Shown here: positions 1 to 10,771 of the stretch, in pieces
Layout of the letters: every line of letters begins with the position of its first letter
Numbering within the stretch: the first letter of the stretch is position 1
From: Laccaria trichodermophora
Lineage: Eukaryota; Basidiomycota; Agaricomycetes; Agaricales; Hydnangiaceae
Direction: 5' to 3'
Length of the DNA: 64,000 nt
NCBI GenBank assembly: GCA_018417955.1
Contig: JACTVC010000022.1
Location: 868,001-932,000, forward strand
Position numbers and translations under genes: made by a program
Notes under the pieces: generated by a model
What the model saw: only the letters and a program-made list of their open reading frames with translations
Databases searched by the model: none
What the model was told of the DNA's origin: nothing

Positions 1-1351
1 CAGCTCGGAAGGACTTCGGTGAAATCTCGATAAAATTTTTGAGATCATTTCGGTATGGGGATATGTGGGATGTGCAACCAGAGTCGTAAACCTCGGTACG
101 TGTGGCATTCCCTGTGTTGCTACTGGAGCTAACAAATGCCGCAATGTCTTCAGGAATGCCAGGGTCCTCCAGCGCAAATGGCGCATCGACGGCTGGCACG
201 GAATCCTCAAACAAGTCATTGGGATCCCAATCACTCCCCTCAGAACACTCTCGGTCCCTCACCCCTTCATCTGCCGCCTCAGAAAACCAGTCGTTATCAG
301 TAACGGCACCACTCTCAGGCTCGTCATCTGAATCAGAGTCCGACAGAACCTGGAGGTCAGGCATACTGTCATCTGAATCAGAGTCTGACACAACCTGGAG
401 GTCAGGCATGCTGTCATCTGACTCATAGTCAGTGACGGCCACGGCAGCAAAAGCCCCCTCGCATTCGGAGTCCGAGTTCACGCCAACAGCGGCATTGGCA
501 GAGCTGCTTTTTGGTGAGTCTTTCGATTTCTTTCCATCCTTCACTTTGTTGGGACATTTATCCCTAAAATGCCCTTCCCCTCCACAGCCCCAGCAGGAAC
601 CACGAGGATATTTGTGGTTACGGCCCCCAGCCTTTCCGCCCTTCGACGAAGATGCAGTCATAGCCTCGTCGCGATCGTCCTCTTTGGGAGACTTCCCATT
701 AGAGCGACGTGAGCGCTGAGCTTTCTGCCGCTCGTACTCCTCAGAGATCAGGGAAATGAGGGCATCGGGATCAATGGTCTTCGATGTGGCATAGAGCTTA
801 GCAGTGGCAAGCTGATTTGAGGCGAAGTTGGACAGGGATATAGGAAGGGACGAAATGATGGTGGAAAGGTAATCCTTGGTGTCAATCTCGACACCAACTG
901 TTGCTAACTCCTCACACTTCACACGTAGGGAATCCAGGAACTCTCGGACATTGCCCTTCTCAGGGCACTTCATGTCCAAGAAGCGTGCGCGAAGCTCTGT
1001 TTGCGCGAACGCGCCTTTCTGGGTAAATTCCGTGGTAATTGCTTCCCAGCGTTCCTTAACTGACGTCTTGTTTCGAACACGCATCAGGGCAGAATCCGGC
1101 AATTTCTGGGTGAGCAGGGACCTGGCCGACCGCTCGTCCTTGTCCCATTTCTCGATAGAGGTGAGTTCCTCAGTAGTGGGTGCAGAGGGGTTTGCGGCAG
1201 TGGGGCGTGGGGTGGTACCAGAGAAGTGACCCCAGAACCCTTTAGCCTGGATGGCGTCTTCGAAACGGAGGGAAAATACGGCCCAGTTGAGGCCAGTAGT
1301 ATCGAGCTTGGGAACAGTTGACGGGAGGATATCGTTGGTGGTGACAGACAT
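1..1351 (-). CDS. Ty1/copia Gag-Pol polyprotein, N-terminal part, truncated by the left edge
   Basis: Reading leftward from the ATG at 1351, one frame stays open for 450 codons and leaves the window. It starts with a copia-type Gag region and then a CCHC zinc knuckle (CWGCGGEGHFRDKC, near residues 250-265; DNA about 557-597). A Ser/Asp-rich linker follows, holding two copies of DDSMPDLQV encoded by a direct repeat at about 338-420. The last part is the start of the aspartic protease, DSGCTSHIS, with the catalytic Asp near residue 424. Gag packages element RNA; the protease cuts the polyprotein. Integrase, reverse transcriptase and RNase H should lie beyond position 1. The frame has no stop or shift, so this copy may be recent. 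The LTR at 1412-1647 and a primer-binding-like site lie directly upstream, as expected for the 5' end of a copia element in minus orientation. Confidence 0.9.
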   Translation of the reverse strand, partial: MSVTTNDILPSTVPKLDTTGLNWAVFSLRFEDAIQAKGFWGHFSGTTPRPTAANPSAPTTEELTSIEKWDKDERSARSLLTQKLPDSALMRVRNKTSVKERWEAITTEFTQKGAFAQTELRARFLDMKCPEKGNVREFLDSLRVKCEELATVGVEIDTKDYLSTIISSLPISLSNFASNQLATAKLYATSKTIDPDALISLISEEYERQKAQRSRRSNGKSPKEDDRDEAMTASSSKGGKAGGRNHKYPRGSCWGCGGEGHFRDKCPNKVKDGKKSKDSPKSSSANAAVGVNSDSECEGAFAAVAVTDYESDDSMPDLQVVSDSDSDDSMPDLQVLSDSDSDDEPESGAVTDNDWFSEAADEGVRDRECSEGSDWDPNDLFEDSVPAVDAPFALEDPGIPEDIAAFVSSSSNTGNATRTEVYDSGCTSHISPYRNDLKNFIEISPKSFRA

Positions 1352-1393
1352 AGTAGCAGCGTGCAAGGGGTACACAGTAAAAATAGGCAGGGT

Positions 1394-1411
1394 GCGCGGG
1401 GCCCAATAACC
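1394..1411 (-). promoter_or_regulatory. Putative primer binding site of the left copia element
   Basis: On the minus strand GGTTATTGGGCCCCGCGC follows the LTR end ...TTACA directly, where the tRNA-primed minus-strand start is expected. The second copia element has a nearly identical site at 28854-28871. It does not look like the usual initiator-Met tRNA complement (TGGTATCAGAG-type). The role is inferred from position only. Confidence 0.5.
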
Positions 1412-1647
1412 TGTAAGAATATCTATACGAAGATAACGTAGACTCAGTGTTTGCGCAGGTAAGCCAAACAACTGTAGATTCACCTATACGAAGATAACGT
1501 AGACTACGGGTGAATCAGTAATGTGAAATAGAAAGTAAGTAGAAGATATTCACCTCAGTGTTTGTGCAGGTAAGCCAAACGACTGAGGTGTAAGTACGTA
1601 GAGTGGGCTATTTAACTGCTACAGAGTAATCAAAGGCACGCATTACA
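1412..1647 (-). repeat. 5' long terminal repeat of the left copia element
   Basis: The 236-bp block starts TGTAA and ends TTACA, a perfect 5-bp inverted terminus, and sits just upstream of the Gag start. It contains two internal direct repeats: CTATACGAAGATAACGTAGA at 1423 and 1484, and a ~32-bp unit with the core GCAGGTAAGCCAAAC at 1443 and 1554. A small hairpin (GATTCACC / GGGTGAATC) flanks the second copy of the first repeat. The partner LTR is outside the window, so LTR identity and target duplication cannot be checked. Confidence 0.65.
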
Positions 1648-1727
1648 TTAGGACGCGTGCAAGGTACGTATCACGAGTGATAAAGAATATGAAATATACA
1701 TGAACATGTGAGTAAAGAGAACTGAAT

Positions 1728-2440
1728 GGGTGACTTCCCATAACACAAATTCGCTAGATTTAAATAAATCGATGAGATCTAGGGTCTTTTGCCGGGATGC
1801 CGAGTCTTGTAAGGGTTCAACTTTGATGGAGGCCCTGGTTGGCACCCAGTTATAAACCTTAATCTATTCAGAGGGTACAGACCCCTCGAATAGATTTCAA
1901 ATGCTGGAATCAACCCTGCCATCATGACACCTTTCCTTCCTGGGTACGTTTTCTTCCCACATAGCTTAGTCAGCTCTACCTCATCCTGCTCTACTCTCCT
2001 ATGGCTGAGGGCAGTCTGCTCTCTTGTTATAATTTGAAGCCATTACGGAGTTAATTAGCAGTGCCAACGTCCTATGGCTCCAAAATTTCCTCTCCGAAGC
2101 TGGTTTTCCTTCCACAAACAATCTTCTCAGCACATAACTCACTGAACCACAGCATTATTCAGCTCAACTTGACTTTTTCTCGGCTTCGTTCATTGTGTGT
2201 CCTGCTTTCTGGCTGATATTATTGAGGATCAACTATAATACACCCATCCATGGACCTGTGTGTCCTCAAAATAACTCAGATGAGAGGGAAGTAAGTTTAT
2301 TCAAGTCAAGTGAATAAATCTAATCAGTTGGCGTTACGGTTTATTTGCTTGATTAAATCACAAGCCAGGGTTCCAATTTCAAACTCCGATAAGGGTCAGA
2401 TTTATTCATTTATATAAATTTATGTTACGGGAAGTCACCC
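1728..2440. mobile_element. Non-autonomous terminal-inverted-repeat DNA element, about 713 bp
   Basis: The left end GGGTGACTTCCCATAACACA and the reverse complement of the right end GGGTGACTTCCCGTAACATA match with two differences, and similarity continues for about 45 bp. Both sides carry AAT (1725-1727 and 2441-2443), which fits a 3-bp target duplication of the Harbinger type, although the boundary could be read slightly differently. There is no transposase ORF inside. The same terminal sequence recurs, reversed, at 63238-63301, so this is a repeat family. Confidence 0.6.
1861..1897. repeat. Hairpin-forming palindrome inside the TIR element
   Basis: AATCTATTC and GAATAGATT form the arms, and AGAGGGT pairs imperfectly with ACCCCTC around a four-base centre ACAG. 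The result is a stem of about 16 bp. It may be a subterminal structure of the element or an older insertion footprint; no function can be assigned. Confidence 0.5.
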
Positions 2441-2543
2441 AATGTAAGTAAAAGAATTTCTCTGAAGATATGGAGAACGGGATGATTACGAGGACGTCGT
2501 GACCTTGAATATTCCAACAGTTATAAACTGTGTTAACTTGCCA

Positions 2544-4167
2544 TCAGGAATAGTACATGTCATTTAATTCTAGAAACTCTTCGTCATTGTCCTGAGACTG
2601 GTCATCATAAGGGGCTCTGTCCTTGTCGGAGCCAGATTCTGAACTAGTATCCAAGTTAGGATCGTCGCGATCATCCATGCCGAGTTCTGATTCATCCAAA
2701 TCTGAACCATCGTGACTACCTTCATATCCTCCACAACCACCCATTTCATTCCAGTTTTCTCCATTGTTTTGATTTGGAGCCACTTGTGCTGAATTTGTGA
2801 TCGGTTCGGGGGGAGTCTGAGCTGCAGATATATGGCCATGCGCATACATATGCCCAATTCCAATGCCCCAGTGATATCGCATGATCATGTCACGGTCGGC
2901 GAACCTGCCAGAACGATTAGATGATGCCATATCTAGAAAGTAGGTGTTGTTCGCTGACCTATTGACATAGTAATCTTTCCATTCCTGACCATCTTTTGCT
3001 ATCTTGGAAAGGCCACGTCCATCCGGATGACGTTTGCCCTCAGAGAACACTGGGCTCAGATAGCAGCTTCGAAGAACGTGCTCAGGGTTTATAAAGCCAA
3101 ATGCATCTATTTCGGCCACCGGAGGAAATGACACCCGATCCAGGTGAGAGGCTTCCCATCCAGCAGTTGCCGCGTTGGTGCAAACCTGGAACCATCAAAC
3201 CCAAAGGAAATCAAACCTCATCGCTTCATAATTGAGCATACCAGGTCCAGAATAGACGACATTGACATGGTATATTCCCAATACTCGTGCATATAGAAAT
3301 GGATGTGTCGGGAAATCATTCCCGGCTAGCGGATCAGAAAGTAACATGACGTCACGGTGGGATGTCCCTGGGTTGATGACATCTTCGGATCGTCGCACAT
3401 CGTAGGTGGTGTTATAAAACCGGGCAAGTTTGTGAAGGTACATGCGGTTATCTTTGATAATGATGGAGTTCAAAGCCAGCTGCTTTGTATGCTCATAGAG
3501 GCCAACGTTTGGGGGCTTTGAGGCACTTGTTTCGCCTTGAAGATTCCGCAACTCTTCTAATCTTTCTTGGACTCTAGGTAGGAGGTGGGTGTTCAATTTT
3601 GTCATGAAACCCTGCGCAGGTTGTGTGATCAGTAAGAAGCATACAAATTTAGAGTCAGGGTTACCTGAACAGCAGGGTCAAAGCGATTTTCTGAGAGGAA
3701 TAAGCCAATATTCACTGGATTGTTTTAGGTCCTTCCGATGTGGTATCGACAGCTCGAAGACCCAGGGCGACTGTCAGCTGCATCACTTCTTGGGCCGTTC
3801 ACCTCCCTGGCGTTTAATTTCTGCCGAATGTGGCGGAGTCGAGCTTGCCTCCGCTCAATCTCAGTCAGTTGCTTGATGAATTTCTTGCGACTCGTGCGCT
3901 TGTACCGAGATTTTGGGTTTCGATGCTCAAGCTCCGACTGCACCATGCCAGGCCTTAGCAAGACATGGTCCAAAATGACAATGGTCAACTTACTGGCTCA
4001 GTCGAATAAGAATCTGTCGTTCTGTATCTCCGAATCGTTTCAACATAATCCCCGAGCGCATGCGCTTTGTATGTGTTCAGATTGAGGGTTTTCTTGCGCC
4101 TCCCGGGCGGTAGTTTTGCCTGTGTTGCTTTTCGACTGGTCGTGCTGCCATCCGCGCTATCAGTCAA
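2544..4167 (-). pseudogene. Plavaka-type transposase relic, C-terminal end only
   Basis: Spliced in minus orientation, the pieces read as the C-terminal part of a transposase family common in agaric genomes. The first piece contains HALGDYVETIRRYRTTD and ends at a donor near 3985 (intron about 40 nt). The second is basic (ELEHRNPKSRYKR, then an ERRQARLRHIR helix). The third (from about 3640) contains NSIIIKDNRMYLHKLARFYN. The last (to 2544) has DRDMIMRY and a long acidic tail. An in-frame TGA at 3195-3197 follows FLWV, where the family pattern suggests Arg (CGA), so the gene is broken. The N-terminal catalytic region is missing upstream of 4167. Family assignment comes from remembered sequence pattern and is moderately sure; the broken state is seen directly. 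Confidence 0.6.
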
Positions 4168-4537
4168 AGAGAGGGCACCCTGCGTTGTATGTGGTTCTAC
4201 GGTCGCAGTGTTTATATCGGTGTTTGTACATGGGGAAAAGTCACAACTTCACCACCATTTACATTTGGTTGAAAAAGGGATCTGCAAGGCTTTTAAACTT
4301 TTTTGACATTTTAAATTTTGAAAGCTTTTGTAAGGCTTAGTAGTCACTTGCCTGTTGAACCCCAATTTCCCGATGCAGTTGAGAGACGGGAACAAAAAAA
4401 AAACAAGAAAAAGCTTTGGGTATATGGTTAGTCAGTGATTGGGTGATTAGTCCGTCCTATGTACAAGCATGACTGTGTCGAGTTACCAATACAGGAGTGG
4501 TAGTATGTTTTAAGAAGTGTTCAAAGAAAGGAAAAAC
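4168..4537. other. Intergenic, no gene seen
   Basis: This AT-rich stretch lies between the transposase relic and the 3' end of the first BTB gene. It contains an A-rich run near 4393-4415. On the minus strand it would hold the 3' untranslated region of the BTB gene. I see no repeat or coding signal. Confidence 0.5.
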
Positions 4538-6242
4538 CTAGGTCGAAAGATCAGAGTCATCACCATCACCCCAAGGCGATGTGGCTTTGAACGAGTTCAC
4601 GATGCCATCTGCGGCCTTCTTCAAATGTTCGAATCCAGGTATCAGTCCAAAAGTCGAAGGAGAAGTGGGTAACTGTGATGGCGATTTGTCACCTGCATTG
4701 GGGTTTCCTGTCGGAGGCACGTTCAAGCCGCCGCCAGAGGATGATGAGGTGTCGTTGTTCGTCGTCGAGGCAGTAGGAATGGATGAGTCAGTGGTAGGAA
4801 TGATGATAACAGGAGTTTTGTCGTCTAACCCAGAAGGGGCACCGTTCGGGTCCACGTCGATTTTTGTTGTATCTCCACTCCCCTCTACCTTCGGCTGCCC
4901 ATCATCAGTGGCTTTCGCCTCTCCGTTCTCAACATTGGTCGTATCCGCCACCACCTTATCACCAACAACCTTCCTCTCCCCCTCTCCCCACATATCCCCG
5001 TCCGAAGTCGCTCCGCTCTCCAAAACATCCGTGCTCTCACCCTTTGCCTCATCGCTCTTCACCTCGCTCTTCTCCACTTCCCCATCCATCGCCCCATTCT
5101 CACCCCCCTGCTCCCCTGCGTTGACCAACGGCGCTTCCTCATCCCCCACCTCCGCCTCTCCCGCCTCTGCCGCCTCTGTTGTGGCCACCTGATCTCCCCC
5201 CTCTCGGAGAAAGGAGGGTACTGTGTTCGCCGTTAGGGTTGGAGGTGTCTCCGTTTTCTTTTGACCCTTTTTCTTTGCTTGCTTTGAGGCTTTCTTGCTG
5301 ACTGGGGTCACTGGAGCCGTTGGCTGAGACTGAGGCGCCGTTGGCTTGGCTGGCACTGGGGGTTCCTGTCAGCGGAATCAGTAAGACAAGGAAGAAACAT
5401 TATAAGGCGGTGGTCACCAATCCACCTGGCAGAAGAGTCGTCGGTTCATCACCGGTTGGGGTCTCAGATGGAGGTTCGATCGCGAAGAGGTCGCAAACGA
5501 TGGTATGCAATTCGTTCCCGTGAACATGCGCTGACGTTGGGCTTCGTGCACCAGTTGGGGAGACACTTCCTCTGGCGTGCTCGCGGGCACGGGCAATGAG
5601 CAGCGCGGTTTCCATGCCAAGCTTCATACCCTCTGGTAGGGTCAAGGGCTCTTCACGTTCGCAGAGCCTAGCATAGTATGGAATAAGAAGCTTGCGATCA
5701 ACGGCATTGGCTTGATATGTGGCGATGCGGTCGAGATCGGGAAAGATGAGCTTTTCAAGCTCGCGCACTGCGAGGTTCTTGACCTCAGGGAAATCCCATT
5801 GATGAGCAAGTTTCAGTATGATTTCCCATTCTGCTACAGGTCGATCATACAGCGAGTACTTTCTGTAGTGGCAATTGTTATTGGCGATGAAAACCTTGTA
5901 ACAGAAAGATTCTTACGGGTTATAGAACACCCACAAAAACAATTCGAATTCGGCGGCCTTGACGTCCTCGAGAATAACGGCATTTGAATCGTTTACCCCT
6001 GTACGGACGGCACCAGGCGAAGCTGGAACCGTCAGATAGTTTCGGAAGTAGAGAGATTCTCTCTCAAAAAAGTATCGATGAACTCGAAACTGGATGTGTT
6101 CGACCTGGGGAGGTGCCACGTCAAAATAATATGAAGATCTTGCAACCTTCTCACTCACGAGGAATGATAGATCCGCTCCTTGGATGTAATAGGTAGGATG
6201 ACGGCTGACCGCCAAAAAGGCATCGTTAGGACTTGGAGGCAT
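4538..6242 (-). CDS. BTB/POZ-domain protein with a long low-complexity acidic tail
   Basis: Four exons join in frame: 6242-6159, 6104-5917, 5862-5418 and 5365-4538 (1545 nt, 514 residues). The start is the ATG before PPSPNDAF; an upstream in-frame ATG at 6344 is possible. Residues 1-240 follow the agaric BTB pattern: HPTYYIQGADLSFL, FRVHRYFFERES, a LEDV strand, FLWVFYNP, then helices LAHQWDFPEVKNLAVREL and PYYARLCEREEPLTL. BTB domains mediate dimerisation and often recruit Cullin-3 ligases. The remaining ~275 residues are Lys-rich (KKASKQAKKKGQKK) and then Glu/Asp/Ser/Thr-rich, without a known domain. The first intron is 54 nt and open in frame, so a naive ORF reads through it. The joint before the tail rests on a GTGACC donor, and a neighbouring GT could also be used. 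The next gene upstream is a same-strand paralog. Confidence 0.75.
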
Positions 6243-7014
6243 CAAAAGTTCAGCTTGCTGAGCGAGGGAAGGAAAACAGAAAGAGGGGGGTTCGTGAAGA
6301 AAATATCGGCGAAGCGCCTCAGCTTTTGAGTCCAGAGCAAACAATGTGCACGCGTATGCAACACGTTTCGATGCTCTTCACAGTTATATACCTTGTTGTT
6401 CCGATCGAACATGAGGCTTGAGGTTCACGGCATTACAGGGTGCCACTTACCTCTGTTATCAAGCACATAACTCCCGTTCTCCGAGCCACCCATTAACCAG
6501 ATGCATCGGACTTAATTTATGAAGCTGATATCGTAGGCCGAGCTGCGAGCACATCATGGTGTGGAAGATAAGTTTACATGTGTTTACATCTAACGTGCCA
6601 TTGTCCGACTCGGCCCGTTCCCCGACTGTTCTCCCAAGCCTCGAGCCTTGCTCGAGCCTATCGACAATTGAACACCGCTTTACCGATCACAAACTTCTTT
6701 ACAGTGCGTTCCAATAAGATTTTTTGTATCACAAATACATCATACCGTTGACAGTCCAAGAAAATTATCGCCAAGCGCCAGGGAAACACGGAGAATCCGA
6801 ACGCGCGATAGTCAACCCCAAAAACCACCCATCTGATGACACTCTCGACCTCGCCTCTTCATCACGCTCAACGTCTCCACAAACTTCTGCTTTAAAGATG
6901 TCTTGCGCTTTGGTAAATTGTCTATCAGCGTTATGGCGGCGTGATCTCATGGGACAGACAGGAAAAGTACCTCGTTTGGGCTCCTGGGCCGTGCTCAACG
7001 ATAGGCTATCGAGA
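6243..7014. other. Intergenic region between the two BTB genes
   Basis: This stretch holds the promoter of the first BTB gene and the 3' side of the second. If the second gene uses an alternative splice acceptor (TTTAG at about 7092) its frame would stay open to 6765, so part of this stretch could be coding in a minor isoform. Otherwise I see nothing. Confidence 0.4.
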
Positions 7015-7976
7015 CTAGGAGTTACCACCGGTCTTGGAGGTTGAATCCTGTGTGTCCTTCGAAGCGGAAGTCCCGTTGCGACGTTTCTTAGTATCTAAAC
7101 ATCGGAATCAGTAAACGTGACAAGAAATGAAGATAAACTTCACCGAACCGCTTTTGGAGGGAGGGCCGTTCTGATTATCGTTGGCCGCCTTTGGATCGAG
7201 GAGATTCAAAATGGTTCTAGTGACGTCCTTATCTTCAAGGTCGCGCGGTAGGGGGCTCTTTCCTCCATCAGAAGGAACGGCGCGCAGTTTCTCCCGAGCA
7301 GTGCTAATCAGATAGACCGTCTCGATGCCGAGAAGTTTGGACTCCTCCAACGTGAGGGGCATGTCCTGCTGGCACAGCGTCTTGTATAAAGGAACGATGT
7401 ACTTATCGCTGTCGACTTCCACCTCCTGGTACAGGCGGAGCCGTTCTGCAACGCTGATGTCAGTTTTGGTCTCCAGCTGCCGCGCCGCGCAATCCTTGAC
7501 TGCGACAAACTCCCACTTGTGGGCAAGCTTGAGGATAAGCACCCAAGATTCGATCGGTGCGTGGTCGTACGAGGTGTATTTACTACAAAAAAAAATACGT
7601 CAGCGCCAAACTAGGATGAAGTCACCAACTGGCCCGAACAAGAACAACGCACGGGTTATAGAAAACCCAGAGGAACGTGGCGAAATCATCGGGCGAGATA
7701 TCTGGGATTACGATAGGGTTGCTCTCGCTTCCTTCGCGAAATTGGCCCGCCGTCGCTGAAGGTTGCAAGATTTTGTTGAATTTGACTGAATCACGTATAA
7801 AGAAGTAACTGTGTACGCGAAACAAGGTCTTTTCTACCTGTATCACGTATCAGTAATACAAAACCGACGTTCTGCTCATAATTACTCACCAGGAAATGTA
7901 AGTCTCCACCCATAATATAATAAGTATCGTGCGGTTGGAGGCGCTGCAAGTCAGTGTTGTTGCTGTTCGCTGGCAT
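7015..7976 (-). CDS. BTB/POZ-domain protein, short paralog
   Basis: Exons 7976-7890, 7837-7653, 7582-7144 and 7086-7015 join to 783 nt, 260 residues. The protein opens with a short leader, then HDTYYIMGGDLHFL, FRVHSYFFIRDS, IPDISPDDFATFLWVFYNP, the helix LKLAHKWEFVAVKDCAARQL and LYKTLCQQDMPLTLEE. It aligns with the downstream BTB gene along its whole folded part. All three introns sit at the same places (after HFL or SFL, after YNP, and at the start of the tail), so the two are tandem duplicates. The C-terminus is short and basic (KRRNGTSASK), unlike the long acidic tail of its neighbour. The last junction uses the acceptor ACTAAG; a TTTAG six bases earlier would give a longer, different end. 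Substrate or partner is unknown; the family suggests protein-protein scaffolding. Confidence 0.75.
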
Positions 7977-9362
7977 GATAACGACGGTTATTGGCTCGAG
8001 TAATCGGAGGGTAAAGAACGGTCAACTGTGGGGGGACGACGTGGTGATTTTAGCGCGCTTTTTAAGACTTGTTGTGTTCGGCACCGCAAAGTTCAACAAA
8101 TCGACACCCTGCGCATCTTGATACCATTATAAGGTTACAGCAAGGCGTTGGGCGCTAAATGTACCCCGATAAAGGCATCAAGCCACCGATTAGAACCATA
8201 TATTTGGAGCGATTTTGAATCCGTGGGATGGCACGTTGCGTTAAAGAGGTAAAGGAAGCGGTATTCTTGTCTACAATAGTCCAAGGGGCCGAAAGGCGGC
8301 CAAATGAGACTATTAAACGCTCTGCATCTGGACTCTGTATGCATCACGGGGAAAAAAAGAAGTGAGTCGCCCTGCCAGTAAGCGGGCCAACCTACTCATC
8401 TGATAAGCCGAAAGTTTGTGTGTCTTGTATATCTTATCCTCGAGGCGTGACGGCTTGTGCCAGAGTTATCTTGGGGACGCCCGCATGCTGTTTACCCGAG
8501 ATCGGGCTGAGGGCTCGGTGCTGCCCTTCTCACATTGATCTTCGTGTTCAGCGCTAAACCTGCCTCAGTGCGATGCCTGTTGGCGGTCTTCCAGTACCCG
8601 TGGCCTGAAATGAGGAACCTATTCTGTGAGTACAACGCAGCTTCTCCCTGGTTTGAGATACCTCGACGGTGGTCTTCAAACCCAGTATGGTGTGCGCGTG
8701 GCTTCTTGGAAGCTCATGAGGCGCAGAGCGCTTACGGGGCAGAATGCGTGGAGTGGATAATACAATACGGCTTACTAGAGGAAGCCTCGGAGAGCATTTC
8801 ATAAAATTTCAGATGGCAAGATCACGTAGGTCTTGTGGCCCCCGACGCATGCAGGATATTGAAGTCGAGATCCAATCGTCGGACATCGTGGGCGCGGCAA
8901 TTGAAAAATGTCCTTTCATTTATTGGAGTTGAAAAAAAGGCAGGATATGCACGGAGAGGAAGGGTTTACTCACTGAGAATGTGAAATCCGCGCGCTCAAA
9001 ATCTATGCTCGATTCGAAAGGGATTTTGCAAGACTTTGATATTCTGTCATGAGGAGGCGTGCAGTGGACCCAGAGGGAATATGTAGTTCACGACGCGTGA
9101 ATGTTTTGTAAAGGTTGAGCTCGGAACCAGTCGCCTATCGAGCAATGACGTCCTCTAGATAATATTCAGTGTATCAATGTCTACGCTGATAGCTTGGAGT
9201 CCCCGAGGTGCCGAAGCGCCCGATCTAGCTGTGGTCTTGAGGCAGAGTTCAACAAACATGCACTGTGCGACAATATGATGGTAGTCCACACAAGCAGATT
9301 CAGGCATTTGCATTACAATTACAAAGAAGACGCACGGAACTAAAAACGTTGAGACCATAAAA
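7977..9362. other. 1.4-kb gene-poor stretch
   Basis: Small ORFs are present on both strands (for example 8535-8804 plus), but none shows a recognisable motif, an intron pattern or a composition that stands out. The minus-strand part next to 7976 should contain the promoter of the short BTB gene. No repeat was recognised. Confidence 0.4.
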
Positions 9363-10373
9363 TCACCCTGTCACCGCATCCACCTTTACTGCGGATGCCT
9401 CGCCGAAGATCGTCTCGAAAGTCTTGAAAGTCTGGTGGCCTAATATCGCGAAGACCACATGATCAAATGAGTGTTTGAATCGGGCACCCTCCCCAATTAA
9501 AAGCTCGGTCCAGATACTGGCGACGAGTTCAACCCTGTTTCTGAAAACACCAGTTCCAAAGCTTCCAAGAACCAGGTTCCTCACCCCTTGCTTCTCGAAG
9601 AGGTAGAGGATCCTCGCCATCCGCTCCTTCATCGCCGCATCCAATTTACTCTCGTCCGCACTCCCAATTTCACGCAAATATCGGCGGACAACGCCAGCAT
9701 TGACGGCGGGACTAGTAACGATGTCCACCTCGATTGGACTTTTCCAATTTCCCAGATCGTCGCGGAAGAAGACGACTCTGGGAGAATAAATCATAGCGTG
9801 ACTGTAGTAACCTTCCCTAGGGTCCTTGTTGTGGATTCGATAGAATTTAGCGCCTTCCTCATTTATCAAGCTGGGATACAGCGAAGATGACCGAGCAATC
9901 GATTCTTCCTATGTGAACAAAAGTGGATAAACGATCAATCTCATCATGGTTGGAAAATGGCGAACCTGAGCTTGAGCTCCCCTAATGAAGCCTCCACCAG
10001 CGTTCTTAGCTGAGGCAAAATTGAGAACACCAATTCTCTTATTCTCAGTGGGATCCGAAAGCAAGGGTTCGTAGAGATTTCGTGTTCCTTCCAATGTTGA
10101 GCATTCCGCCAGCAATATCTGAGTGACCGCTGGTGTGGTGCTTGGAGTGACAGCAGCCCAATCGCCCAGGTCAGAATTTGGAGGGTAGAAGGTAGTGTGT
10201 TCTTTCATGTAATTGACGCTTTCCTTAAGATCGTAGACCGCCCCATCATCAGCCTCATATGAACCCGCCTCAACTTTGGCCAGTGTTGATGCTGCAATCT
10301 CACGCAACGTTTCGTTCGACACCTTGGAAGATGTCGGTATTGACGCCAATGATCGAGATGTAAGATTGGGCAT
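9363..10373 (-). CDS. Microbial-type poly(ADP-ribose) glycohydrolase (PARG, DUF2263 family)
   Basis: Two exons, 10373-9966 and 9908-9363, split by a 57-nt intron, give 317 residues. An ATG at 10418 could add 15. Exon 1 ends in VLNFASAKNAGGGFIRGAQAQ and exon 2 starts EESIARSSSLY. Together they form the family signature GGG-X(6-8)-QEE, in which the second Glu is catalytic. The C-terminal half keeps IYSPRVVFFRDD, the DIVTSPAVNAG strand, RMARILYLFEKQGVRNLVLG and GTGVFRN, which build the macrodomain-like fold. Members remove ADP-ribose polymers from proteins, in nucleus or cytoplasm. Start choice favours MPNLTSRS because family proteins begin close to this helix. A TATATAA lies upstream on the minus strand (+ positions 10507-10513). 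A degenerate paralog follows at 10772. Normal size for the family. Confidence 0.85.
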
Positions 10374-10771
10374 TGCTGAGTGGTTGTCAATACGAAAACA
10401 ACTCGACGTTAGATGCAAATCACATACCTCGAATCGTCGCTAGAGTAATCGGAAAGAGTTTGATGGAAAGAGCTCGAATGGTTCAGATAGAGTGGTGGTA
10501 TCCGTGTTATATAATACTTATATCTCAGGGCGTCCTGCTTATGATTCTGTATGACTCCCGTTGACCGAGCTTTCGGGACACGAGTTCAAGGCGGTGGTTG
10601 ATGGAGGATACATGATCCTTTCCGTGTGATTCGGTCCTAGATGCCCAGCAATTTGAATTTTGTGGGCACACATGTGACGCGTGACTTGCAGCAGGAACAG
10701 GGAATAAGGAAGCAAGTGCCAAGATTGTGCAACAAAGTAATGAGTCGCTATTTGAGATACCGTAGAATCAA

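Noticed and set aside
4581..5192. Long plus-strand ORF opposite the BTB tail
   Set aside because: It is the antisense shadow of a low-complexity Glu/Ser/Thr-rich region; no motif and no neighbouring exons.
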